Source: Tritrichomonas musculus
Lineage: Eukaryota; Parabasalia; Tritrichomonadida; Tritrichomonadidae
DNA: 25,209 nucleotides
Direction of reading: 5' to 3'
Assembly (NCBI GenBank): GCA_039105265.1
Contig: JAPFFF010000351.1
Location: forward strand, 1 to 25,209
The position numbers and the translations under genes are program-made. Of the stretch, positions 8,911 to 16,812 are shown in pieces. The stretch's first letter is position 1; every line of letters begins with the position of its first letter. The notes below the pieces were generated by a model, which saw only the letters and a program-made list of their open reading frames with translations, was not told where the DNA came from and did not search any database.

Positions 8911-11900
8911 ACCTAAGAGTACGTGCAAATTTAGGTAAGTTGGTTTGTTGAAATGTCTTTGACTTCCTGAATGCATTCGAGCCATCCAACAAATCAAATG
9001 TCATGCTTTCTCCTTTGTACATCCTTTCAAAAAGTTCTTCAACTGAGATATCCATCCTTTTGCACTTGTTGAGAATAACTTGTTTTGGAATTCCTTTGAG
9101 TCTAATATGATATCCTTCATTTCCTTGTTCATCAACCAAGATATCGAGGTAGCTCTTTTTACCAAGTGCAATGAGTTTTCTTGAGTGTATTTCCCCTTGA
9201 CTACCTTCGAACTCATCAAAGTCATTATGAAACTGACACATATTTTTTCCAATAAGAAGTTGATGATACTTGAACTGGAATAAGTCAGCTATCCTTGGTA
9301 CATCTTTTTCAAGTACATGCATACTATCAGTATCTTGATAAAAGATAGGTATACCTGCTTGTTCAGCTGTAGCCATAACCCTGTTCATTAAGTGCTTACT
9401 CCAAGAGAGAACGCTTGCACCAAATTGAGGTAGGTTGAAATGGTCATTAATTGGTTTCAACTTCTTGACATAGCACTTATCAATATTAGCATCTTCAACA
9501 ACCTCCTTGATAAAGTTGTAGTTCCTCCATAGGTACTTGTATAGTTGGCTTTTTGGTACTGTCTTGGTTTCAGTCTTTGTTGCTTTTAATATTGACTTGC
9601 CATATATGGAGTTGAGGAGGAGCTTTATTGTTTGTTCAAGAGGGTTCTTTTGCTTTTTATAACTTGCCCTGAGATTAAAGAGCTTCTCAATGAACTCATT
9701 GATTTTCTTGTTAAATCCTTCATCAAAGTAATAGCCACGTATTAACTCATATTCAACATCATAAAATTCGAACAAGTCCATGAGACCTACTTTATCGATA
9801 TAATAATGGTCAACAAGGAAATTGCCGAATATTTTACTACCTGCTTCATTCCTTGTAAATACTTGTCCAAATTTATATGGCTCTTTTGATTTACATTCGA
9901 GTTTCTTGATGTTGACTTCGATAAAGAATGTATCATATTGCATAAGTTGTTCATGTGTTGTACCTTGTGATATTACTTTAGGTCTTCCTAATGGTATACC
10001 ATCCATAACATACATTGCAGATGGATATAAGCTAACTGCATCAAAGTCTTGTATCTTTCCTTCGATGTATTGCTTTTCATTACCTGCTGTCATTGTTCTT
10101 CCACCAGAGACACATCGTTGTATGAAGTCTTGACACTTACCTGATAGTTCATAACATCCATCAAAGCAACCATATTTCTTGGCAAAGCAGTATCCAATAG
10201 CACTTATAGATATAAAATCATGAACACCATACATATCTGTCTTTGTTTCTTTAAAGACTGCTTTCAGGTCTTCATTAAATTTTTCCATTCCCTTCATCAA
10301 AACAATACAGTCCTTGAAACAATAGAAGATGGCATATTTAATGATGTCGATTTTGCCATCATTATAGCAATTTGCGATTTTTGCATTTTCGATAATCTGC
10401 TTGCAGTTTGCATCAAGTTGTGCTTTCGATAACTTATCTGCATTTTCATCGATGTATTGCTGTTGGAACTCAGTAGCATCAACAATTCTTCTTTGAATGT
10501 TCTCTTGTGTATATAGCTTATATGCCATGACTTCCTTGTGAACATTGAGGTTGAACATTGTAGCAAATTTACTTAATGCTTGAGGTATTATACTATATGA
10601 GTTCCTGAATGTTAATCTCTTTTTGACTTTCCTTGTACCTTCTTCGAATAATGTCATGATGATTTGCAACACAGTTCCACTTCGTTCTGTTATCTGTGTA
10701 TCCCATCCAGGTGTGTTAATGAAAAAGCATGCATCATACTTGAGGTTGTGAAAATATGTTAATGAACCACTCCATAAATAATTCAAGAGCTTCTGTCCAC
10801 AATCTTCACCTTGAATAGATATTTTATGTATGTTGGCACCATCTCGAAAGATAGTACAATTGAGATATGGTATATGTGGACTGACTGTAGAGTTTGTTTC
10901 GAAGTCGCTATAATAAATCCTTGACCATGTATTTTGTTTCTTTTTATTATTCTCAATGAGTCTTGTACTTTGTTCTGCATTATATTCGAGACTTACATAG
11001 TCATTAACATGTTCATATTCAGTTGTGTTGATAATATCCATTTCGCATGCTTTGATTTCTTCAAATAGATGTAACTCAAACATCTTTTGGAAAAAGGTTA
11101 TTGGTTTGATTCCTTCATGTTTATAGTCTTTGACAGTCTTTCCATTTTTCTCCAATCTTGCTATCATACATCTTTTGTCAAAAGGCATATATGCAAATGT
11201 TCTATCAAGTTCTTCATAGTGTTGAAGGTAGAATAATGTACAAGGTATTTTCCTGTTGAGCATATAATGGTCTTTGAACAATATCAGGTTAACTTCTCTT
11301 TTAAAATCAACAGACCATTTTTTCTTTCTGGTGTTGATTCTTGTTTCATACTTGTATTTATCAGGTTGTTCAACAATTCTAATGATACTAAAATTGCACT
11401 TGAACTTTTTAGCTACTTCTTCTATCTTGTTATTGGGTATGGCTCTTGTTTGAACAAAAAATCGTAAGTCATCTATTTCATCATCAGTGAACACACCTGA
11501 TTGTATACAAGCATATACAAAACAATTATCTCTGTAGTTCTCTTTCCTTACCTCATGAAAGATTTGGTATGTAGATAAGTCTATAGGTGATAGATTGATG
11601 TATGGGAAAAAACTACCTTCTGGTGTATTTCGATAGTCTTCATCAATTTCGACTTCATCATCATAGATTTCATGAGTATCCATATCTTGCATCTTGGTTC
11701 TAAAATGAACACCATCATTTGTTTTGTTCATGTCAATAAATTGTACCTCATATCGAACTGGAATGAACATGTTTGAGATATATGGATTAGTGTCTGATTG
11801 GTCTTCACTTAAATCAAGTTCTCCTGTTATATGACCTAATGTACTTTCGATGTTGTGCTTATCACTGAGTGTGAAGTACTTATAAGTTCCATCAAGTGCA

Positions 11901-12187
11901 ATTGCTTTAACAATAGGTCTTCCAACATTTTTCTTTTTATGTATCTGTCGTAGTGCTTCCGTAAATGCGTACCTCTTATCTTCATCTTGATTGATGTCTG
12001 TAGCAAAACCAATACCTTGTCCTGCAGGAATCATGAGCTTCCTCATTTCTTCTTTAAATTTGTCTTTCTTTTGGTATTGTTTTGCACGTCGATTATATTC
12101 ACGACGAAACTGTGATTTTGTATCAGCATAGACATCTCCAATAGCATCTAAAAAATTATCTTCAATGTCCTTGTTCATGTTTAACAT
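8903..12187 (-). CDS. POLB: Protein-primed family B DNA polymerase
   Basis: This replicates the element, using a protein primer at the ends as in adenovirus and phi29 polymerases. Exonuclease motifs are SDFETN (about 427-432), HNLKYD (480-485) and YCFKD (622-626). Polymerase motifs are DFDAVSLYP (714-722), KLLLNSIYG (855-863), YQDTDS (950-955) and GKKSYLD (about 1009-1015). The roughly 130 residues between the first two polymerase motifs leave room for the protein-primed-type insertions. The N-terminal 400 residues lie outside the polymerase core and contain 'NCFVYACIQSG' and a downstream 'FKDHYML', an arrangement that could be a cysteine-protease-like (OTU-type) fold; this is uncertain. The start MLNMNK is chosen because an Inr (12193-12200) would place the transcript start 11 nt upstream, which excludes the longer frame. 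The gene ends overlapping the convergent gene by 8 bp. Confidence 0.97.
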   Translation of the reverse strand: MLNMNKDIEDNFLDAIGDVYADTKSQFRREYNRRAKQYQKKDKFKEEMRKLMIPAGQGIGFATDINQDEDKRYAFTEALRQIHKKKNVGRPIVKAIALDGTYKYFTLSDKHNIESTLGHITGELDLSEDQSDTNPYISNMFIPVRYEVQFIDMNKTNDGVHFRTKMQDMDTHEIYDDEVEIDEDYRNTPEGSFFPYINLSPIDLSTYQIFHEVRKENYRDNCFVYACIQSGVFTDDEIDDLRFFVQTRAIPNNKIEEVAKKFKCNFSIIRIVEQPDKYKYETRINTRKKKWSVDFKREVNLILFKDHYMLNRKIPCTLFYLQHYEELDRTFAYMPFDKRCMIARLEKNGKTVKDYKHEGIKPITFFQKMFELHLFEEIKACEMDIINTTEYEHVNDYVSLEYNAEQSTRLIENNKKKQNTWSRIYYSDFETNSTVSPHIPYLNCTIFRDGANIHKISIQGEDCGQKLLNYLWSGSLTYFHNLKYDACFFINTPGWDTQITERSGTVLQIIMTLFEEGTRKVKKRLTFRNSYSIIPQALSKFATMFNLNVHKEVMAYKLYTQENIQRRIVDATEFQQQYIDENADKLSKAQLDANCKQIIENAKIANCYNDGKIDIIKYAIFYCFKDCIVLMKGMEKFNEDLKAVFKETKTDMYGVHDFISISAIGYCFAKKYGCFDGCYELSGKCQDFIQRCVSGGRTMTAGNEKQYIEGKIQDFDAVSLYPSAMYVMDGIPLGRPKVISQGTTHEQLMQYDTFFIEVNIKKLECKSKEPYKFGQVFTRNEAGSKIFGNFLVDHYYIDKVGLMDLFEFYDVEYELIRGYYFDEGFNKKINEFIEKLFNLRASYKKQKNPLEQTIKLLLNSIYGKSILKATKTETKTVPKSQLYKYLWRNYNFIKEVVEDANIDKCYVKKLKPINDHFNLPQFGASVLSWSKHLMNRVMATAEQAGIPIFYQDTDSMHVLEKDVPRIADLFQFKYHQLLIGKNMCQFHNDFDEFEGSQGEIHSRKLIALGKKSYLDILVDEQGNEGYHIRLKGIPKQVILNKCKRMDISVEELFERMYKGESMTFDLLDGSNAFRKSKTFQQTNLPKFARTLRFT

Positions 12188-12192
12188 AAAAT

Positions 12193-12200
12193 AAAAGTGA
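12193..12200 (-). promoter_or_regulatory. Inr for the polymerase gene
   Basis: TCACTTTT on the minus strand fits the Trichomonas Inr consensus TCA(+1)Y(T/A). The +1 A would lie 11 nt before the chosen ATG. Confidence 0.7.
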
Positions 12201-12261
12201 AACGATAAAAATAAAAACAAAGAAAAAGTTAAAAAAATTATTTTTTTAGTTATGACCTATC

Positions 12262-13677
12262 TTATTGGGGGTAATCATCATCATCAACGACATTATCATC
12301 GAGATGTGGAAAATGATATTGGAACTCATTTCCTTTCACCTTCGATTCAGAGTTCCGTTGAATTTCGTTCTTCTCCATTGATTCACCCCATTGCCTCATG
12401 GCTTTCAGCACTTGCTTCGGTGATTGCTTCCTTCCACTTCTCTCGAAGCTGCATGCTTTGTCCAACTTCTCTTTCTCTTCTTGTGATAAGTATTGTCGAA
12501 GATGATAAACGCAATTGGACAACTTCCATCCATAGGACTTGAACACGCTCGTCTGATCTGGTGCTTTTTTCTTGTCATATGATTCAACAGCTTCCAACAT
12601 GTTTCGAAGATAATCAGCTTCTACCATCATCAATCTCGATCTTGCCAACTTTTCAGCAAATGCATCATCTGTTGGAGGACCAGCTTGTTGAGCATTTTTC
12701 AGATCCGCCACGTCCTTCTTTAGATCGTGAATTTTGTTAATGTACTTCGCCACCTTTTTTGGAGCAAGTTCCAATTTCATCAGCTCGAGTGCGTATTCGT
12801 CGTTATCATCAATGTCTTTCCTGAGTTCTTCAGCATTGTGATTTATGTCTTGAATGTTATATTCTACACCAGTCATTTTCTCCTCCAACTTCGTTAATCG
12901 TTCTTTCAAGTTTTCATTTTCTTCTATTAATTGTTCCATTTCTTCTCGAAAGTCGAATGGACGAACATTATCCTCCTTATAATCACTATTGGATTTCATT
13001 TCATGAACACTTTTCGGTGGCTTATATGGTTCTTTGCGAGCTGGTGATGGTTCTTGTTCATGATCAACTTCTTCTTCTTCTCCTTCTATCTTTGTTTCTT
13101 CTTTTGGATTGGAACCGAGTTTTTGATTCTCGGCAAATGAAGATGGTCTAGCAAGAACTCTTGGAGGTGGTGGTATTTGTTGATTAGAAGGAGGTGGAGG
13201 AGGTGGAGGAACTTGTATTATATTATATGAGCGAGGTGGTGGAAAGACTTTATTGGAAATTGGAACATATGGAACATATGGATTCTTCCTTCTTGCATCG
13301 TCTTCTTGCTTCAATCTTGCTAATGCTTCTTCTTCTTGCTGCTTCTTCCTTCTTGCTTCTTCTTCTTCTTGTTGCTTCTTCAATCGAGCTGCTTCTTCTT
13401 CTTCTTGCTTCTTCTTCAATCTAGCTGCTTCTTCTTCTTCTTGCTTCTTCTTCAATCTAGCTGCTTCTTCTTCTTGTTGCTTCTTCCTTCTTGCTGCTTC
13501 TTCTTGTTGCTTCATGATGTACTGTCGCATGGATTCGAGTTGTTCTGGGGTCATGTTCTTGAGCCAAATTTCTGTGGGTGGAGCTGATGGCGGATCTGAT
13601 GGTGGAGCTTGTTGACCCGATTGCTCGATCGAGTCAAATAGACTAACATCGCTGTCTGAGCTGTAGTTGTATGACAT
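12262..13677 (-). CDS. Coiled-coil and poly-proline protein (471 aa), possibly host-derived
   Basis: The N-terminus is acidic and Ser-rich and is followed by Pro-rich sequence. Then come about five to six tandem 12-residue units of the form QEEEEAARLKKK (about 57-124), a long single-helix or coiled-coil repeat. Poly-proline runs (about 156-172) could bind profilin, SH3 or WW domains. A second coiled coil lies near 235-300 and a helical C-terminal domain ends the protein. By eye the gene is richer in GC than its neighbours, and its repeat style resembles host cytoskeletal proteins, so capture from the host is plausible. It is transcribed from an Inr 14 nt before the ATG and sits just upstream of the polymerase on the same strand. 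Function is unknown; scaffolding or cytoskeletal interaction is a guess. Confidence 0.88.
   Translation of the reverse strand: MSYNYSSDSDVSLFDSIEQSGQQAPPSDPPSAPPTEIWLKNMTPEQLESMRQYIMKQQEEAARRKKQQEEEAARLKKKQEEEEAARLKKKQEEEEAARLKKQQEEEEARRKKQQEEEALARLKQEDDARRKNPYVPYVPISNKVFPPPRSYNIIQVPPPPPPPSNQQIPPPPRVLARPSSFAENQKLGSNPKEETKIEGEEEEVDHEQEPSPARKEPYKPPKSVHEMKSNSDYKEDNVRPFDFREEMEQLIEENENLKERLTKLEEKMTGVEYNIQDINHNAEELRKDIDDNDEYALELMKLELAPKKVAKYINKIHDLKKDVADLKNAQQAGPPTDDAFAEKLARSRLMMVEADYLRNMLEAVESYDKKKAPDQTSVFKSYGWKLSNCVYHLRQYLSQEEKEKLDKACSFERSGRKQSPKQVLKAMRQWGESMEKNEIQRNSESKVKGNEFQYHFPHLDDNVVDDDDYPQ
13306..13509 (-). repeat. In-frame 36-bp tandem repeats coding for EEEEAARLKKKQ-type units
   Basis: The plus strand reads as repeated GCTGCTTCTTCTTCTT-type blocks, about five to six degenerate units of about 36 bp. 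They stay in frame with the 471-residue protein and code for its charged helix. Confidence 0.8.
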
Positions 13678-13685
13678 ACAAGTAT

Positions 13686-13693
13686 AAAAATGA
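13686..13693 (-). promoter_or_regulatory. Inr for the 471-residue coiled-coil gene
   Basis: TCATTTTT on the minus strand places the +1 A 14 nt before the ATG at 13677. Confidence 0.65.
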
Positions 13694-13850
13694 TCTATTT
13701 TCTAGTTGATATCACTAAATTTTAAATTTCGTAGAAAAACTCGAAGGTAGATATTTTTCTTTGAAAAAGTTACATTAACTATAAAAATTCAAAAATTGAA
13801 TTAAAAAAAATAAAATATATTGAAATTTTAAAAAAATATATTTATTAATA

Positions 13851-13858
13851 TCACTATT
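13851..13858 (+). promoter_or_regulatory. Inr for the 141-residue gene
   Basis: TCACTATT places the +1 A 15 nt before the ATG at 13868. It lies in the 190-bp AT-rich divergent region 13678-13867, which holds nothing else that I can identify. Confidence 0.65.
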
Positions 13859-13867
13859 ATTTTATTA

Positions 13868-14293
13868 ATGATGAATGAAGAAGAAGATAAAATAGAAGAT
13901 ATTTTACAAAAACAAACACCTCCTAAAGATCATGATTCATTCGACTACAAAATTAATATAAACATGTCGAAAAAAATATCTCAACTAAAAGTTGAAGATG
14001 ATACATCAAATTTAAGAACGATGTGTGAAAATTATGCTCATGCTCTTGAAAATAATGCACATCGACTTCGAGCAAAACAAAAAAAGAGGTATGATGAATG
14101 GTTTGACAGCCTCGAAAAAGATTGTTATCCTGCAAGAGACATTGTTAACTTGTACAACATGTTCTTTGGTCATGAACTATCTATTACTCGACTTGGTTTC
14201 GGGCATCTCGATGGAACAAAGAGACACTTTACACATAAGAAAGTGAAAAGAAACAAGAAGTTCATCACAATGTACTACAAGAAAAATGAATAA
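13868..14293 (+). CDS. Small basic protein of unknown function (141 aa)
   Basis: The N-terminal 40 residues are acidic and disordered-looking. A predicted helix around 'CENYAHALENNAHRLRAKQKKRYDEWFDSLEK' is followed by a compact region and a strongly basic tail (KKVKRNKK). I do not recognise a family; the basic tail would suit nucleic-acid binding. The gene has its own Inr and is divergent from the coiled-coil gene. It belongs to the group of host-Inr genes that includes the polymerase, so an early or replication-linked role is conceivable. Two adjacent ATGs open the frame and either could be used. Confidence 0.72.
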   Translation: MMNEEEDKIEDILQKQTPPKDHDSFDYKININMSKKISQLKVEDDTSNLRTMCENYAHALENNAHRLRAKQKKRYDEWFDSLEKDCYPARDIVNLYNMFFGHELSITRLGFGHLDGTKRHFTHKKVKRNKKFITMYYKKNE

Positions 14294-14321
14294 CTAAAAA
14301 AAAAGTTTTTTTAACTACATG

Positions 14322-14568
14322 TTTTTCCTCATAAGCTACCTTTTTCCTCATAAGCTACCTTTTTCCTCATAAGCTACCTTTTTCCTCATAAGCTACCTTT
14401 TTCCTCATAAGCTACCTTTTTCCTCATAAGCTACCTTTTTCCTCATAAGCTACCTTTTTCCTCATAAGCTACCTTTTTCCTCATAAGCTACCTTTTTCCT
14501 CATAAGCTACCTTTTTCCTCATAAGCTACCTTTTTCCTCATAAGCTACCTCATTCCTCATAAGCTACC
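14322..14568 (+). repeat. 19-bp minisatellite, 13 copies
   Basis: Twelve identical units of TTTTTCCTCATAAGCTACC run from 14322 to 14549 and are followed by a thirteenth, slightly different unit (14550-14568). The array lies between the 3' ends of two convergent genes, and the last unit forms the tail of the minus-strand one. The near-perfect identity of twelve units points to very recent expansion. There are no unique spacers, so this is not a CRISPR array. Confidence 0.97.
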
Positions 14569-14828
14569 TTTTTGCTTTCATACGACATTATTTTTTCCTT
14601 CATACTTTGTATTTCTCTTTTCTTTCTTTCACGATATGCCTTTTGCTGTTGTTTACGTGCTTCATTTCGTTCTTCAACTGTTGCATACTTTTGCTTTCTA
14701 CCACGTTTTTCTGTTGTTTCAGTTTTTGCAGTATCAATATTTTTGAGGTTGTTGTTACTCTTGGACTTCTTCAACTTCTTGATGATAGCTGTTTCCTTGA
14801 ACTCACCCAAATCTAAATTTTGGCTCAT
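14550..14828 (-). CDS. Small basic DNA-binding-like protein with AT-hook-like core (92 aa)
   Basis: A central KRGRKQKY segment resembles an AT-hook (usual core GRP; here GRK). It is followed by a long, highly basic helix, roughly 'EERNEARKQQQKAYRERKKREIQ', similar in look to a bZIP basic region but without a clear leucine zipper. The likely role is binding AT-rich DNA as a chromatin-like or transcription factor; this is inference. The start MSQNLD is chosen because the longer frame would run into the divergent gene at 14905. No strict Inr lies upstream; TCAATTTT is the nearest look-alike. The 3' end reaches into the minisatellite. Confidence 0.75.
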   Translation of the reverse strand: MSQNLDLGEFKETAIIKKLKKSKSNNNLKNIDTAKTETTEKRGRKQKYATVEERNEARKQQQKAYRERKKREIQSMKEKIMSYESKKVAYEE

Positions 14829-14887
14829 GATTTCATTCGAGAAAAAAAATTGAATTATTTTTGAAAATTGAATATTCGCAAACAAAA

Positions 14888-14900
14888 TCACTTCATTTTT
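14888..14900 (+). promoter_or_regulatory. Overlapping Inr pair for the 123-residue gene
   Basis: TCACTTCA (14888) and TCATTTTT (14893) both fit the Inr consensus and put +1 at 15 or 10 nt before the ATG at 14905. They lie in the 76-bp divergent spacer. Confidence 0.65.
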
Positions 14901-14904
14901 TAAA

Positions 14905-15276
14905 ATGTCGCGTTCTGGAAATGACTTCAAAGAATTCCAAAAACAGCAAAAGCTAGCTATCAAAAATGCTCATGTTGAAATAGCCAATGCTATTAAAGAG
15001 GTGATATTTCTGTTCAACCAAAAAATAATAAACTCGACATCATCTAATGTCTGCACCATCTATGACCCTTTGATACAAGCAAACATGAACAAGATTGCTG
15101 AAGCACTTACTCAAATGAATCTCACTACCTGCGAGGTTTTTCATAAAAAGATTCCTCAATCTACAACACCAAAATCTATTGGCTTTCACGTGCCTATAGT
15201 GCCTGACTCGCAAGAGACACAAGAAGAAGATGATGAAGATGAACAAGAAGCTTCATCTCCAAAAGACAAGGAGTAA
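14905..15276 (+). CDS. Small helical protein with acidic tail, unknown function (123 aa)
   Basis: The first 95 residues look alpha-helical, with hydrophobic positions spaced for a coiled coil or helical bundle. The last 25 are very acidic (EEDDEDEQE). No family is recognised. It has a clear Inr and is divergent from the AT-hook-like gene, so the two may be co-expressed. Acidic tails of this sort occur in histone-chaperone-like and transcription-linked proteins, but nothing here proves that. The gene ends 53 bp from the convergent 174-residue gene. Confidence 0.72.
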   Translation: MSRSGNDFKEFQKQQKLAIKNAHVEIANAIKEVIFLFNQKIINSTSSNVCTIYDPLIQANMNKIAEALTQMNLTTCEVFHKKIPQSTTPKSIGFHVPIVPDSQETQEEDDEDEQEASSPKDKE

Positions 15277-15329
15277 GAGTAAAAAAATAATTACTTTTAA
15301 TTTTAAGTTTTTTTTATATATGTCTTTTT

Positions 15330-15854
15330 TTATACTATGCAATATTTTAAGCATACATGATAATTATTAACAAGCTCATTATATTCTTTATTATATACTT
15401 GTTTCAAGTCAATGACTACCTCTCCATTATCTTTAATAATCTTAATAGCATCTATTTTTCTTATTGGATTGCTCTTAGCTGCACAACATCCAACATCTTC
15501 ATTAAGTTGTACTTCAACCTCACTAACATGTAGTATTGCTTTGATGATGTTGCTAAGAGATTCAATAGGTACTATGATGCATTTCTTTGATATAATGTTA
15601 GCTAGTAGTGCTTTGTCTTGATTAAGTAGTATTTGTGCATATGCTTCAAGTATAACATTACGTACATCTGGTTCAACTTCAACAGGTTCTGTTTGCACTC
15701 CAATGTCTCTTGTAATAACAATGTCTTCCTTGCCATCATCTCTCTTATTAATAATAATGTTGTTGTTGATGTTTGATGTAGATGATGCAGCTGCTGATGG
15801 TTCTAAAGATACATTTGCTTGAACTCCATTGGTTGTACCCCTCTTCTTAATCAT
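15330..15854 (-). CDS. Unknown protein with LC8-type GVQTE motif (174 aa)
   Basis: A disordered Ser/Asn-rich N-terminus carries RDIGVQTEP (about residues 49-57). The same GVQT core occurs twice in the right-end gene, and related forms occur in the protease gene. The remainder is a mixed helix/strand domain with several cysteines. No family is recognised. This is the last gene of the ten-gene minus-strand train, 21 bp after its upstream neighbour. Its start region, TTTTTTCCCAACCTAAATG, is nearly the same as that of the major capsid gene, which suggests co-regulation. The QT motif suggests binding to a dynein light chain-like partner; this is inference. Confidence 0.8.
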   Translation of the reverse strand: MIKKRGTTNGVQANVSLEPSAAASSTSNINNNIIINKRDDGKEDIVITRDIGVQTEPVEVEPDVRNVILEAYAQILLNQDKALLANIISKKCIIVPIESLSNIIKAILHVSEVEVQLNEDVGCCAAKSNPIRKIDAIKIIKDNGEVVIDLKQVYNKEYNELVNNYHVCLKYCIV

Positions 15855-15875
15855 TTAGGTTGGGAAAAAATAGGC

Positions 15876-16322
15876 TTAAAGTACTAAGTCTAGCTGTTCT
15901 CCAATAAACATGTCAAATGACTCAATTTGATATTTCTGCTTGAGAGCATCGATTTTTGGTTTATGACTTGTAGGAGCAGCTGCAATGGAGTAGTTGTAGT
16001 ATTTGATTCCTTGATACTCTTGAGTGGTAGTGTTTCCATTTATGTAGAACTCTTCGAAATCTTCAGTTATTTTTCTCCTTGAGTTAGGCTTAATAAATAT
16101 TGAGTCAAGATCAAGTTCTTTGAGCTTATCTGGATAAAATCTGTGGCACTTGTCTTTTACCTTGATTGAGACATAGAGTACTTTGCCTAAATAACTCCAT
16201 TCTCCTGTTTTCATTGGGTACTTGTCACAAAGTATCGAGAAATTACATTGTTTAGTATTTGGAGCACATTTTGCGCGAAGTTCATTGACATAGTCATAGA
16301 CGTTTCTTGTTGTCATTTTCAT
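15876..16322 (-). CDS. Unknown protein (148 aa)
   Basis: A compact, mixed alpha/beta sequence with several cysteines in the first 35 residues (AKCAPNTKQCNFSILCDK). It has no membrane segment and no recognised family. The frame opens with two ATGs two codons apart (MKM) and either may be the start; the second is preceded by GAAAATG. It lies within the tightly packed virion-gene train (gaps of 24 bp upstream and 21 bp downstream) and lacks Inr, so a structural or assembly role is the simplest guess. Confidence 0.8.
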   Translation of the reverse strand: MKMTTRNVYDYVNELRAKCAPNTKQCNFSILCDKYPMKTGEWSYLGKVLYVSIKVKDKCHRFYPDKLKELDLDSIFIKPNSRRKITEDFEEFYINGNTTTQEYQGIKYYNYSIAAAPTSHKPKIDALKQKYQIESFDMFIGEQLDLVL

Positions 16323-16346
16323 CTGGATAAAAAATTCAATAAAAAA

Positions 16347-16781
16347 TTAATATATGTTATTTTGGGTAAAGATATGTTGGGTAGGTCCATATCGAATATC
16401 TTGTTTATTATATTCTCTTGCTCTACCTTGCATTGGTGGTTTCTCAGGCTTCTTAAGATATTTTGGTAAGAGAGGTACTGGTCTATCTTTTTCACCTATA
16501 TGTCGATAAAAACCACCATCTGTAATACTAACAGGAGGTTCACGAACAGGTTTGGTTATATGTTCTCGAGTATCTGGAAATCTAACAGGGTCCTCATGTT
16601 CAATAATCTGGGTAGGTGGTCGATTAATATATGGGTTGAAGGTTACAGAATAAGTATTAGTATTACTGAACACACCAAAATGTTGAAACTCTAAGTCCTT
16701 ATTTTTCATGGTAGCTTCATTATACATCATACCTTCTCTTCCAACAATCTCAGCATGTGGGCTTCTATAATCATTCGACAT
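16347..16781 (-). CDS. Proline-rich unknown protein (144 aa)
   Basis: A low-hydrophobicity, Pro/Arg/Tyr-rich sequence with many short 'RPP', 'PVREPP' and 'KPEKPP' segments and no membrane span, probably extended or disordered. It sits directly downstream of the major capsid gene with a 31-bp gap, in the position of a capsid-associated or cement protein. The start region TTTTTTTGTAAATG has a T tract running into TAAATG and no Inr. No family is recognised; the capsid association rests on context only. Confidence 0.8.
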   Translation of the reverse strand: MSNDYRSPHAEIVGREGMMYNEATMKNKDLEFQHFGVFSNTNTYSVTFNPYINRPPTQIIEHEDPVRFPDTREHITKPVREPPVSITDGGFYRHIGEKDRPVPLLPKYLKKPEKPPMQGRAREYNKQDIRYGPTQHIFTQNNIY

Positions 16782-16812
16782 TTACAAAAAAATAAAATAT
16801 CCTTCTTTATGT

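Noticed and set aside
13194-13615. Several plus-strand Ser/Cys/Phe/Leu-rich frames opposite the coiled-coil gene
   Set aside because: They are shadows of the Glu/Lys repeat codons on the other strand and have no promoter-like start.
14322-14568. CRISPR-like array
   Set aside because: The units abut without unique spacers and the element is eukaryotic; this is a minisatellite.
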